Assembly: GCA_030867875.1 (NCBI GenBank)
Contig: JAOWCC010000577.1
Location: 87,773,740-87,837,739 of the forward strand
Source of the DNA: Actinernus sp. WN-2022
Lineage: Eukaryota; Cnidaria; Anthozoa; Actiniaria; Actinernidae
Length of the DNA stretch: 64,000 nt
Reading direction: 5' to 3'
The notes below the pieces were generated by a model. It did not search any database and was not told where the DNA came from. It saw only the letters and a program-made list of their open reading frames with translations. The number at the start of each line of letters is the position of its first letter. Within the stretch, counting starts at the first letter, position 1. This document shows, in pieces, positions 20,493-31,512 of the stretch. The position numbers and the translations under genes are program-made.

Positions 20493-22110
20493 GAGTCAAT
20501 TTAAGACTATAGTTTGGTTATACCGGCTCAATCTTCGCCGTATTTTCTTTTGACACTAAGAATGATTTCATATAGATTATCTCAATATCTGTTGAGTTCT
20601 TTCGGTAGAATTTCGCTTCTTCTTTGTCTCTTTAAGTAACTTTACGTCTGTTTCTCTAAGATTTTGCTCTTGCGATTTTGTGTTCTTGGTCGATAATATA
20701 CTGCCGTGAGTTTGGTACTTGTGTTGCCGTATCTTTTCCTTTTGGATTTTATCTATATATATATTTGCTCTGACATATGGGCACCACTGTTATGCACTAA
20801 GGTAATGTTCGGAAGTTGATACATGCATCGTTATTATATGGGCTTGCCTCACGGTCACGGATTCCTACGGTATTATCGATGTTCCTCGGTTAGTGCTTTC
20901 TCCTCGTCGTTCGACTTGTTATTTCTTTGCACACTACCTTTTGGTATGGGTTTTCATGAGTTTAGCATGGATTGGGTACTTGTTTCTTGAGTACAAGTGT
21001 GTTTTTGTGGAGCATTGTTTCTATTTACATACGTTAGCTTTCTCTGTTCCATTATGACTCTATTTGCAGTGCACGTTTTGTGTAGTTACGACCATTTCGT
21101 GCCCGTGCTCCCGGAGGGGGTACTCTCTTATATGGCCTATACGGGTACGTGCCGCGGGATAGGGTATGGGTTTTGAGCTGCCGAGGTATGGGATAGGGTA
21201 TCCTTTTTACGGTTTTGATCTGGGGAAGGGTATGGATTTTGATATACTTGTCGTTGCACTCTACAGCTTAAAATACCATATTAAAACAAAACAACGGATT
21301 TCGTAGTGTAATTTTAATTTAAATCTGTTCGGGATCTGGGATAGGGTATAATTTTTTTGCTTCAAGTCTGGGATAGGATATATATTTTTTGCTTCAAGTG
21401 TGCGATAGAAAAAACGGTATTTTTAGGTCTGGGATAGGGTCAGGGTTTTGAGTTCTCCGCGGCACATCCCTACCCAAAAATCTTCTGAGTGCCCCCCCCC
21501 CCCCCCCCTAAGTGGGGCTAAGTGTTATTGTCATCATACGTTTAGAGCATGTAGTTTGCCATGAGCCTATTGTTCCTCACGCATTTTATCTCGCTTAACG
21601 CTTATGCAGCTTTGTATTGCTCCATTGGTATTACTAGTTGGTTCGCCTTTCGTGATTTAGTTTTTTTATTCCCCATTCATCCGTACGTTTGGCATCAGTT
21701 GCCAGAGTAATTCGCGCGCATGTGCTTCATTTGTACCGTGGTTTTTATTCGATGGGTTAGTCTTTATGTTCTATTTGTTTTATCTTATTCATTTCGGGTG
21801 TATACGTATTGTAGCGTTTATGCTGTCTAGTATACCCCTCCGCCGACCACCCCTTTCCCCATCACCTCCCCACCCCTCCCCCACCCCGCCTTATTCCCCA
21901 TGGCAGCGTGAAAGGGATACTAATTCCCTAGTCGGATAACACACGCTTAGGCTGACATCCGCTGGGTTTCCCGCGTCGCCGCATTCCGCTCCCCAGGGGA
22001 TGGCACCCTCTCTCCCTTCCCCTTCCCAGTTTCCAACCTTACTCCCTGCCGGTTTGTCCGTTTTTTACTCTGGATGGTGCCACTGTATTGACCTACAGAA
22101 TAGACCTGCT
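20493..22110. other. T-rich duplicated stretch with a GGGATAGGGTATGG repeat (copy A)
   Basis: Colinear with 45,559-48,850 apart from indels. The DNA is T-rich with no convincing ORF; it includes the repeat listed at 21,110-21,508 and a C-rich tract at about 21,836-21,900. It precedes a recombinase-like fragment and might be leader or UTR of the same old element. Confidence 0.4.
21110..21508. repeat. GGGATAGGGTATGG-type MITE (copy A)
   Basis: The ends are CCCGGAGGGGGTACTCTC and GAGTGCCCCCCCCC, imperfect inverted termini; the interior repeats GGGATAGGGTATGG and TTCAAGTCTGGGATAGG several times. The twin is 47,841-48,242, and an end fragment is at 55,535-55,626. The terminal poly-C length differs between copies. 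Confidence 0.75.
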
Positions 22111-22115
22111 AGTTA

Positions 22116-22442
22116 TTAGCTGGTTGGGCGGACATTATGAGTCATGTGGGCTGGCACAATACCCACACCGCATCCTATTACTTGATACTGGCCCAATTTC
22201 TACGCCCTGGAGGTCCATCTGCCGGTTGCTTTCCGCTGGGGTACCCTTACCGCTGGCTCCTCTTCTCTCTACTCCGACATAACAGCTTGAAGGACTTCGT
22301 CAATGCCTTTCCTTTCCAGGCCTCGAATTCAGTTAAAAATTCGTTTGATACTCGCATAAACCGCTTATCCCTTATAAGTCTGGGTGTGGAGTTCCCTGAT
22401 CGCGCGAGGTCGACACTGCCCATTCTTATTGCACGAGCGTAA
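22116..22442 (+). pseudogene. Possible tyrosine-recombinase C-terminal fragment (copy A)
   Basis: The frame reads LAGWADIMSHVGWHNTHTAS, then YYLILAQFLRPGGPSA. A GW-x(3-4)-TA-x-YYL block at the end of a recombinase-type protein is like the nucleophilic-Tyr region of retroelement or Crypton recombinases, where the preceding helix reads as IM-x-HVGW. Catalytic Arg and His boxes are not present upstream, so this is only a fragment. The same text occurs in copy B at about 48,863-49,000. The assignment is tentative. Confidence 0.35.
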
Positions 22443-22747
22443 AGGGAATGATGCGAATAGGATACTATTCGCACCAGTCCCTTCCAGAGCGAGTATAAAT
22501 AAGAGCTCCACCAAGGTTCGTCGCACAGTTCGCGTCAGGATCACTATCGCCTCTAGTACCGGGATGACCTTCCTCCACTATTGCGTTCATTCCCTTTCGC
22601 TCCCCTTCCTTTCGACCGAGTTCATATTTTTCCGTCCCTCCCCCCCATCCCTCTCCCTGCTGCTAATTCTGCTCTCCTTCTACCTAAACTCGGGCGACAC
22701 TGCCCATTCTTATTGCACGAGCGTAAAGGGAATGATGCGAATAGGAC
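22411..22747. repeat. Direct repeat pair of about 50 bp (copy A)
   Basis: GACACTGCCCATTCTTATTG and the following 30 bases occur at 22,411-22,462 and again at 22,697-22,747, separated by a C/T-rich stretch. Copy B has the same pair at about 49,207-49,268 and 49,506-49,553. Confidence 0.8.
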
Positions 22748-23313
22748 TGCATCTCGTATGTTAGGGGTATAGAATGGTCCCTCAAAAAATCGTGAGTCTT
22801 GGCAAAATTCAAGCAAGTCTCGAATCAGATTTGACCATTCTGTACCCCTCGTGTTGCTTGTTACCAGGCTTTAAAACAGATTACAGCTGATGGCCGTTGC
22901 CAGTTGAGATTCTTTATTAGGTGAGATTGTAATCCTTTAACTATTTAAGCTGGCAGTCTCGCAATTTCATTATTGATGTAACTTGATATAACTGTGATTT
23001 ACAACTGTTTTATCGCGTAGCATACGCTGAAATGGTTTTATTTTATAGAATAAGATTACGGATGCTCCCGTATCCCTTTAAACGTACTTCTTTCAGATGC
23101 TATTTCTACCAAGCGTCACATGAATCCAAGCACCCTGGTGAGTTCTGGAGAAGATTCAAACCTCTGCTCCCCAACAAAGCTACGACTAACAACCGGACCA
23201 GCTAATCGAAAATGGACATCTCCTAACCAATGACGTTGACATTGCAAACACATTTAAAGTGCCACTACGATCAAATTTTGAGATATCGATATTTTTGCGT
23301 ATTTGTAAAGTAA

Positions 23314-23637
23314 GGGAAGAGGTCAAAACAATGGTACTCTGGCGGGACCCAATTTTGATGGAAAGGGGGTTGTACCCGGAACCCACTACCTATTTTGGCA
23401 AAATCTAGATTTTTTACAACAAATATCTTCTTGAATAAAATACTTATTGCAGAAGTAACTATATTCTAGTTTCAACAGGCAGAGTAGAATGTGTTTCTGC
23501 ATTAAAATCAGGTATCCCTATTTTACAACGCGAGAAAATCACCCTCGAAAAAAGGGGTAGGGGCTATTACCCGCCACACACCACCTCTCCTGACAAAAAT
23601 GGGTCCCATTCGAAATCTATTGTTTTGACCTCTTCCC
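23314..23637. mobile_element. PIF/Harbinger-like MITE with TAA duplication, only in copy A
   Basis: The termini are GGGAAGAGGTCAAAACAAT and its exact inverse. TAA occurs on both sides (23,311-23,313; 23,638-23,640), while copy B has a single TAA at 50,194-50,196 within AAAGTAAATTGC. A 3-bp TAA target duplication is the hallmark of PIF/Harbinger elements. 324 bp, no coding capacity. Confidence 0.92.
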
Positions 23638-23640
23638 TAA

Positions 23641-25280
23641 ATTGCTATATGTTTTCTTATCCACACCGTTTTTTGATATTACGACGGGAAGTCTTATTTT
23701 TGGGGATCCGAATCTTGAGTTTTTATGTCCGCCATTACTCGAACTCATTTCTGTGACAGAGCTATGACAGATAAAATTTCAGCGGACGTGACGTCATTTT
23801 CTCAACACAACAACATACGGGACTACGTTTCACACAAACTTTAGCATGAACTTATCAGTAAAGTACATGTTTATACTATTTTTCCAAAAAGCAAAGGAAA
23901 GAACGAACTTTGAATAGAAATATGCATTTACAAGAGAGACGCGTTCAGAAAATGATGTCACGTCTCCTGGTCAGGCCTTTGGAATATCTTAATCTCACTA
24001 ACGTTATTTTTAGAAACCGGATATGTGGACGTAAAAGGAACTAGTTCCGGTCATGTTTCGTTTCTAGTCATTTTCCGCGCATCATGCTATGACGAAAAAG
24101 TATATTTGAATACGTTTACCATTCACCGGCCTTCAAATCGATAGCAAATATGTTGTGACCGTAACAACAAGATAGTCTAATAGACATAAGCTATTTAAAA
24201 TCTGTAACAGTTCTTATCAATGATCTATCAGACCTGAGTCACGGCATTTGTAATTAAATTTAAAGTGGTCTCTATTTTTTACCAAGAGTTGCGGTTTGCT
24301 GTAAGTTTTCGGGGCTTCGTTTTCGGAACAACTTACCATGCTAGACAGAGACTCCTTCCCCCTCTCTTCGATCAAGAAGCGCCGCCATGTTTAATGTTTG
24401 TGGGTAACTTATCAGTGCCTTCAACCGGCGAATAAATTCTACACCGATTATCGCCATCTCTGTTCTCAGAGTTGAGCCTAATCGTTTTGCTTATGCCGTG
24501 AAACATAACAATGAAATAAAATTCCAAACACAAAATGTCAGGTGGGAGATTTCCAAATTCGCTCGCGAGTCAGCAAAATAGTTCTCAGCCAATACTTTTG
24601 TCTTGAAAAAGGTACTTATCCATCGATTTCCACCAAACAAAAGCTGGCTTTAACCTTATTGACATCTCTTCCCAAAGACTAGCTAAATTGTTTGGCTTAG
24701 ACAAGCTTTAATACTACACAGAAAATCACAACCGAGAAGGCATGTTTTCAATTCGAGTTTCTTAAACGTTATCTTGTTGGCATAATAACAGCATATTTGC
24801 AACCATCTTCACCATACAGTTTACTTCAGACAAACTAAACGATTCTCATCAATTATAGTAATCTTCTTTACTAAATTCAGAGACTTCTATCTCCGGAGTT
24901 GGTCGTTGGAATAAATCCAATGAAAGACATTTTCCCGTCGATAATCCGAAGCCGTTCGCAAAATCGCAACCCGGGACCGGAAATGCGGACGTAAAGGAAG
25001 ACATTAAGAGATTAAGATATCCCAGCCAACGCCCCGATACTCCCTCTCTGTCCTTTATTTTCTCTTGTTGGATATTAAAGATATGGCGCTATTTCAAACA
25101 TTGCTAAAATAGGAGAGATTTTATAGTTACAGACTTTAACGACCTGCTAGTGATAAACCAAGCAAGTTACATGTCACTACTGGTAATAAGATGTGAGCAT
25201 GCGTTGGGTGGAGTGGCAACCATGTACAGCTGATTCGTCCTTGTTAGGACTCATCAGCATGGCATAGCCATGATGAGCCA
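23641..25280. other. Duplicated stretch without recognisable gene (copy A)
   Basis: Colinear with 50,197-51,430. About 370 bp at 24,868-25,237 are missing from copy B, whose junction shows only TT microhomology, suggesting a deletion in B. No domain or RNA gene seen. Confidence 0.45.
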
Positions 25281-25403
25281 TGATGCATGGGCGTTTTGCA
25301 AAATGCACAATCAATCACATCTTTGTACTGGGTGGCAAAAAGAATCTTAATTCATATATTTAAAGGCACTTGTACGAGATCGGTAGTGTTATTAGCAAAA
25401 CCT

Positions 25404-25529
25404 GCTAAGAATTTTTTTGTGATAGAGCTTCCTCCAAACGGCTGTGATCTTCTGCCCAAGGTAATTGATAGCATAATGGACACGCCTAATGTCAAGTATG
25501 GTCGTAACCTGTCTTCACACTGCTTCTGA
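25404..25529 (+). pseudogene. Short coding-like fragment, unknown (copy A)
   Basis: The frame reads FFVIELPPNGCDLLPKVIDS and ends KYGRNLSSHCF at a stop. Copy B keeps the same text (51,785-51,898) with two substitutions although its upstream sequence is different. No family is recognised; it may be the tail of a lost exon. Confidence 0.2.
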
Positions 25530-25623
25530 GCCGAGTTGGCTCATTAGAAGTAACACATAGTACCGAGAAGATGTTACACACATGTTTTGTGGTGTAGAAA
25601 GACAATTCCTGTAGCAGTTATAT

Positions 25624-25866
25624 GTGATTATGGCAGCACACTTCCTGCGAACACGTGTACACAAATTAAATATTAGATACATCATCATCGCCAAATGTCT
25701 AGCAAATAGAAAACCTAAATGCCTTAGGGATTACTTGGTACATGCTGAATTGATTACAGAAGAGCATAAGAAGGCCTATCATAAATGTAATAATAGTATA
25801 GATGTAAGGTATGTAATTTTCTCATTGAGGTCACCAATTTTGATAGCAACATTACGGGCCGTATAA
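25624..25866 (+). CDS. 80-residue ORF, unknown, weakly CARD-like (copy A)
   Basis: The text runs IIIAKCLANRKPKCLRDYLV, then HAELITEEHKKAYHKCNN, then SIDVRYVIF. The spacing of CLRDYL, LITEEH and DVR resembles a death-fold CARD helix pattern, but this is a by-eye resemblance only. Copy B (51,993-52,235) preserves the ORF with about six amino-acid differences. AAG|GTATGT at about 25,808 is a usable splice donor, so the real coding part may stop there. It could equally be a repeat-borne frame. Confidence 0.25.
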   Translation: MIMAAHFLRTRVHKLNIRYIIIAKCLANRKPKCLRDYLVHAELITEEHKKAYHKCNNSIDVRYVIFSLRSPILIATLRAV

Positions 25867-26670
25867 ACAGTACATTTTTTATTTTAAACTAGATTGTAAT
25901 TCTAAGTATGTTATATATTTAATTTCTTGTTGGAGTTGTGGAATTCAGTACATGGGATCTACTATAATATAACTAAATTTAGAATTATAGATTCAACAAT
26001 CATAAGTCTCGTCTTAATGCTCATAAGAAGTTAACTTTTAGAAGCTAATGCTAGGGATGATACGATCTACGAACGTTTTATAATTAAGTTACTTAGCTGA
26101 TCATCGTGGACTTGAGGCTGTTAAGGGAAGCCCAATGGGCAACAACAACGGCAAGCTTTATTTGTACCTTGAAAAAATTATAGATTATAGACTGTCTGAA
26201 TAAACCATATAACGCTACACTAGTCAGGCAGCTAAAGATAATCAGTCAACAATTTGATAGATCAGTGGAGGGCAGATACAAGAACCATCAGTGGAGGTCA
26301 GATATAAGAGCCGTTTATCTTATTATTACCTTAGCTTACTTAGAAAAAATCACAGGCAGAATCGAAATCAGGGTCAGATTTCAATTTTGATTGCTTTGTG
26401 ATTTGGATTATTGCAATTTAAAATTCTTCGCAATTTATTGCCGTTTACCGACTTATTAAATATTTTGTGCTGAAGGGCTCGATTCGGGTTCCGTCTGTCT
26501 ATGTCTTTTGATATTAAGTTCATGCTTTGCGTTTTGCAAATGGGAAACGATTAAGTTTATTGAATGAAAAAGGTGGGAACAATAGGGTAATTATCAATGA
26601 AATTTTGACGCTTCTATCGAGCTTCCAATATGAAATATGAAGTTAAAAGAGGAGGTACATTTAGTGTAGA

Positions 26671-27912
26671 TTAAGGACGGTGCGTACTAATTGCAAACCA
26701 ATTTATTTTTTAAAAATCTATATGGATTGTTTGAAACCCCTGAGGAGCTTTTGAAATCAGAAAAAAAATTATGGGGTACCCATACGTTTAAGAGAGATAA
26801 TTAAGGATGAAAATCGAAAAAAGTGCTGATTCAGCATTTTTCTTTGTCCGAGAAACAATTTTTTAATTGGATTAATATTGTGGGTTATCTGGCAAAATAT
26901 TAGGGCAAAAAACGTTAGACAAAGCGTTCTTCACAAAGGATGCCAATCAAACCATTTATCTTACAATGATTTTCATTTTTTGTATAATTTTTGCATATTT
27001 TTACATATTTTTACATATTTTTTGCTGAAATGGACAACAAGTTTCAATTTTATAAAGACAAAAAATATATGTAAACGTTGTTTAGCTTCTATATTATAGA
27101 TTACAAAAAGAAAAAATGGGGGTATCCACACGTTTTAAAAAGTTATGTGGACGGTAGGCCTCTTTATCGCTAATTTTATTTTCAAAAACTGACATTTTTT
27201 ACCAAGGCCTCCCTAGTAAGTCTGAAAATTGGTTTCTTTTATTGCATTCTGGGAGATTTTCAAGATGGTGATGGGGAAGAGAGTCAGTCCCGTCTTTCGA
27301 CTTTCTTCATTGAAAATCAAACCTGTTACTGCTTCCTTTGTGCTCAAACCCCATACAGTCCTTCCTTCTTCATTCTTCGTTGGATTTCCAAGAGGTTTAC
27401 CCGTTTTCAGAAAGCTTATTTGACCGTATTCACACATTGTTTATACTCGGCCGAGTCCACGTTTGGAGAAACTGACGAACTCTCGAAAGCATCGACAGGC
27501 CTATAGCACAAGGCGTTGGGCGAAAAGACAGCAGCGATTCATGGCAGTCCAAACAACCTTCATTCAATTGGTCGGGTAAATCTCCTAAATCTACGAGTCT
27601 TCGTCCATCTCCCCTCAATAAATCATTGAAATGGTCGGCTCTTTTAGTTTTAATACCATTTCACTTTCAGCTGAAAATTGTCTTCAGTCGTGGCCGTGTA
27701 GTGGAATTTAAAGATTTACCAAATCGTTCATTTCTCAAGCATATCTTTCGGACTGTATTGTAAAATCTTTAAATCTTTCTGTCTGTCAAATTACACAATT
27801 AACACAGCTTTTTCAAAATAGTTCTGCAAATGGCCTGTCTCGCGGGATGACCCGCGGGACGCAAGATGCGCAGAACGGCGTGCGCGCTGACAATAGTAGG
27901 CACCGTCCTTAA
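26671..27912. mobile_element. TTAA-target DNA element, copy 2 (1,242 bp)
   Basis: It starts TTAAGGACGGTGCGTACTAA and ends TAGTAGGCACCGTCCTTAA. It is colinear with copy 1 (846-2,056) over its full length with small indels. It lies in a part of duplication copy A that has no counterpart in copy B. No transposase. Confidence 0.88.
27213..27437 (-). CDS. Small ORF inside TTAA element copy 2
   Basis: This 74-codon ATG-started ORF matches the 96-codon ORF of copy 1 over MCEYGQISFLKTGKPLGNP and onward to NAIKETNF, then ends early through an indel. Unknown product; retained frame in both copies is suggestive but not proof of coding. Confidence 0.25.
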   Translation of the reverse strand: MCEYGQISFLKTGKPLGNPTKNEEGRTVWGLSTKEAVTGLIFNEESRKTGLTLFPITILKISQNAIKETNFQTY

Positions 27913-28614
27913 ACGGCGCAAAATTAGGTCTTGTTGGGAAATATTTTTTTCAATAACTACATTGCTTGCGCGATAATAACACAGCACCGCAAAATCACTT
28001 TATCGCCCATTGTATTGAATTTAAATGTATTGAATAATGTAATTTCTGACGTTTGAGCGACGCAGGAGCGATATAGTCAGAAATTGATATTTTGCCGGCA
28101 CGGTAAAGAGGTTATAGCATTATGGGTAATGCTTCTAGCATATATAATGCTTCGAGCGGGAAAAGTAGTCATTCTAGGCCAGTCAGCTCCACGTTTGTTT
28201 CGAATTTATTTTATGTATCTTATTGATTATAGCCACGGTTACTTTGTATTAACGTAGTAATTCAATAGTTAGTTTTCTAGCCCTTGGATAATTCGGGTTA
28301 CTGCATTAGGTCGAGGTATACGTTTCCGCACATTTCACCTTTTTTCCCACAACCCCAGGGTGGTTTTCAGTCGTGGTTTTTAGCGGTTGTTCGTATCTGG
28401 CAGTTTCCATTAGTTAAGAATACAATTTATACTAATTAGTTAATTGCATTAGAGTATGGAGATGTCTGGCTACTATCCCACAATAAACTATACTTATGAA
28501 GCCTCTTGTCGGTGTAGTCAGATTGTCACGCTCTGAATACGACGACTACGGCTGGACGTGCCTAGCGGTCGTCTATAGTACTGGGTCGAGTACGCAACGA
28601 ATGGCATGACAATT

Positions 28615-28940
28615 ACCCTATATCATTATGACGTCACGGCTTGTTTATGAGGGGAACAGAATCGACTTGAACAATAGAATTTTGAACTAAATCTGCTCTG
28701 CTGAGGAAAATTTAACTTCGAATTGTCTGGTTTCCAGATATCAACTGTATCAATGTTTATCCCACAATATTTACCGTATTTGGTGGCTGTTACCGCTATT
28801 CTACGTTCTTCAAAATGCATTTGATAGCGATTTCCTTTGTGTTGTTGCTGTTTTGTCCCTGTTTTGTCCCCCTCCCACGACCGTGATCCTTAGCGTTTAA
28901 ACAATAGATTGTTTTGATATGACGTCATAGTGATATAGGT
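28615..28940. mobile_element. Small inverted-repeat element, only in copy A
   Basis: The termini ACCCTATATCATTATGACGT and the inverse ending ATAGTGATATAGGT flank 326 bp. CAATT stands on both sides (28,610-28,614; 28,941-28,945), whereas copy B has a single CAATT in GACAATTTCAATATT near 53,120. The 5-bp duplication is read directly from this comparison. Family not assigned. Confidence 0.85.
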
Positions 28941-29146
28941 CAATTTCAATATTTTGGCGAGAATGAGTTGAAGCCATCGCGTTGTCGAAAGAATTGACTA
29001 AAACTTTTCACATAAGCCATGCCAAGAAACACTGTAAACTCAAACAGAAAGCAAATGAATTTATAGTGTAGTTTAAAGGTTAGCTATTGAAATATCCAAA
29101 AGAGTGGGCAATTTACATTAAATTCGACTATCGTACTCTGTTGTGG

Positions 29147-29475
29147 CAGGAGCCCATTACTCGGAGCGTCCATCTGTCATATATTCGTGATAAAGCATTT
29201 TTACAGACCGGGTTATTTTTAGATTTCACATCTCGTTGTTCACTTCCATCGCGGAATGTTGTCAACAAAAGATGCCTCGTTAGCTTCTAATGTTTGGTCA
29301 ACCAACAAGGCTGCAATGCATTAATCATTTGAATTAAAATTACGCAAACGTTTGTGATTGGCTAGCGGAACCAAACTCGCGGGAAACACAATCTAAAAAT
29401 ACCCCGGTCTGTAAAAACGCTGCATAGACGTACATTGTAGTATGGGAGATGGACGCTCCGGGAAATGGGCTCCTG
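29147..29475. mobile_element. hAT-like MITE, copy A3
   Basis: The ends are CAGGAGCCCATTACTCGGAG and the inverse ending GGAAATGGGCTCCTG; inner arms (cagaccgggttatttttag and inverse) extend the foldback to about 75 bp. Flanks GTTGTGG and GTTGTAG are a near-perfect 7-bp pair. The twin is 53,327-53,631. Confidence 0.8.
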
Positions 29476-29689
29476 GTTGTAGTGATTACGAGAAACACGC
29501 TGCTTCTCACCGTCGTGGACTCGCTACGGTACAATGAAACCAACACGAGTTTCTCGGGCCAGGCCTTTATTGGTGCGCGTCCGTAGACATTGTGAGGCTC
29601 TGGGGTATAATGCTCAGTGATTCGTGAAAAGAAAAAAAGAAAGAAAAAATTCTCTAGATAAGAGCCTCGTACTGAAACCTTTGTGTGAA

Positions 29690-30185
29690 GCATCTATTGA
29701 AATTATTGATATTGGAAAAAAATTGAAATCGAAATAATTGAAATTGGAATAATTGGAAGAGACGAATTGGAATTGAAATTTAAAAAAATGGAATTCATTT
29801 GAATTCGTTTTCATCGGCAGTTCAAATCGTTTCAATTCAGATCAATTCAGTTTAGTTCAATTCAATTCATTTGAGTTCATTTCAATTCAGTGCAATTCAT
29901 ACCAATTCAATACAGTTCAATCCAGTTCAATTAGTTAGTTCAATGCATTTGAGTTTATTTCAATTCAGTCCAATTCAGTCCAATTCAATACAGTTCACAT
30001 TAGTTCAGTTCATTTGAGTTCATTTCAATTCAGTCCAATTCAGTCCAATTCAATTCAGTTCAATTCATTTGACTTCATTTCAATTCAGTCCAATTCAGTC
30101 CTATTCAATACAGTTCAATTCAGTTCAATTTAGTTCAATTCAGCCGGTTCACTTCAGTTCAATTCAATTCATTCCAGTTCACCTC
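29690..30185. repeat. TTCAA-rich satellite-like array (copy A)
   Basis: Irregular repetition of TTCAATTCAGTCCAATTCAG with periodic ATTTGAGTTCATTT blocks, preceded by the complementary AATTGAAATTGG motif at 29,690-29,765. The array in copy B (53,870-54,285) differs in length. Open frames in it are compositional. Confidence 0.9.
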
Positions 30186-30496
30186 CCAAGCGTGTAGTTT
30201 ATTTTAGCCAATTGTAATTGGATAAGTACAATGTCAAGTACTTCCTGTACCATTTCAAGCCATTTACCGTCTTAGCTATAGCCACACCTAAAATAAAATG
30301 CTTCACTGTTCCTAGTTGTGCAGTACCAGGCGTGTTTTTGACTCGCATATATAGATATGAGAAGCATATCTGTGAGTTTATTATGTTTATTTTTCATGGT
30401 CGACCAGGGGTTTTGGGTACACTGGTATCCCAGGTTTTTTCAATCAAGTATATGGTACTTTACAATGAAATATTCCGGGTATTTGGTATATTTAAT

Positions 30497-30867
30497 TGTG
30501 TAATTGGAAGTCTGGACGGCAGAGCAAGTCTAGAAACCAGTTACGTTTATGAAATATCATACAAGCAGTGTAAGTAGACTTCCAGAGGCGTTAAAGGTTA
30601 TATTTTTCATATTTGTGTTTCTTCGTATCTCTTTCATATAGTTATTGACTGGCTGTTTGTAGAACTGTAGTCTAGAGCTAATTTGCATATTTGCTGTATT
30701 TGGAAACGTTTTCAAAGTACATCAAATATGCACATTTGTCGTATACTATCCCTGGTTTCCATGTATTACCACTTGACTTGAAACGAGACTCCTCATTGGC
30801 CGATGTGCCATGAATTCCCAATGATGTGTGAGAAGTGGAGTTGAACTCCTCGTAAAAGTATTCGACG
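30497..30867. repeat. Dispersed repeat R, copy 2 (uninterrupted)
   Basis: Starts TGTGTAATTGGAAGTCTGGA and ends TATTCGACG; matches 9,195-9,530 plus 10,702-10,734. It begins 2 bp after the end of duplication copy A. This copy gives the empty-site form of the insertion at 9,531-10,701. Confidence 0.85.
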
Positions 30868-31021
30868 GGGGTTTCAAAGTATGTCACGTGGTACAAATTG
30901 AGACCTCTGGTTGGTAGTTGGCTCCGCGTAACGGCGTTGATCGACAACTTTAATAACATGTATCAATATATGTTTTGGGCTTTTGTATTCTCCATCATTT
31001 TGATAAAGCTTCTTTCTTCAG

Positions 31022-31512
31022 GAAATATGATGGTACAATTATAATTTTCACTGGAGAGGGAAGAATAATTTGTTGTCAGGTTGTTGGGTGCGTAATCCGA
31101 CCACAATACTTTGCGGGCGGTGATAAGTCTTCCTTTCGCCAAGTTTCTCGAAGTGCTGCAGGTCGAAGACGTTCTGGTAAGTGACATAACTAATGATTTT
31201 CAGTATTTTTTCGTATTTATTCTACTCACATTACCCCAGTGGTCAGTGGACATCCCTTGGGTTTTGGAAAGAACTGAACTTCCAAACTGAACTTCCATTC
31301 ATGATCACGGGGAATTTTATTTGGCCGAATGGGGAATACAAGCCGTGGCGTGCACATTTGTTGTCAAACTTTCACTTTCACTTCAGTCACTATTTATGAA
31401 ACTATGCATAATTCCAGAGTTAACTGATGCTGATGTGGATCGCTTTGAATCGCATCTCAGGGAAATCAGCGAAATTGATTTTGACCTTGCGGTCTCAGCA
31501 CAAAACAACTAA
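31022..31512 (+). CDS. Two-exon coding tail, unrecognised protein
   Basis: Exon 31,022-31,176 follows a good acceptor (TTTCTTCAG) and ends at a consensus donor (TCTG|GTAAGTG). It reads KYDGTIIIFTGEGRIICCQV and then FRQVSRSAAGRRRS. Exon 31,418-31,512 follows ATTCCAG and reads ELTDADVDRFESHLREISEI, ending SAQNN and a stop. The phases match: one base left at the donor plus two at the acceptor gives Glu, so the frame is kept across a 241-bp intron. I do not recognise a family. It sits about 500 bp upstream of the Crypton gene and has no visible 5' part. Confidence 0.35.

Larger units (their letters stand above)
10896..30495. repeat. Segmental duplication, copy A (19.6 kb)
   Basis: The sequence from GATTCTCGC at 10,896 to ATATTTAA at 30,495 is colinear, in the same orientation, with copy B at 39,524-54,594. 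Divergence looks like a few percent by eye. Copy A is longer because of a 4.2 kb LINE (16,278-20,492), an element at 23,314-23,637, one at 28,615-28,940, and about 2.1 kb at 26,287-28,407 that contains a TTAA element. Copy A lacks about 810 bp present in B at 46,625-47,435. Alternatives are a true duplication or two haplotypes joined in assembly. Confidence 0.9.

Noticed and set aside
22088..22282. ORF starting MTYRIDLLVISWLGG (also 48,828)
   Set aside because: It is an out-of-frame shadow of the stretch that reads MSHVGWHNTHTASYY in the neighbouring frame.
29614..30185. Open frames in the TTCAA-rich array
   Set aside because: They follow from low-complexity composition and differ between the two copies.
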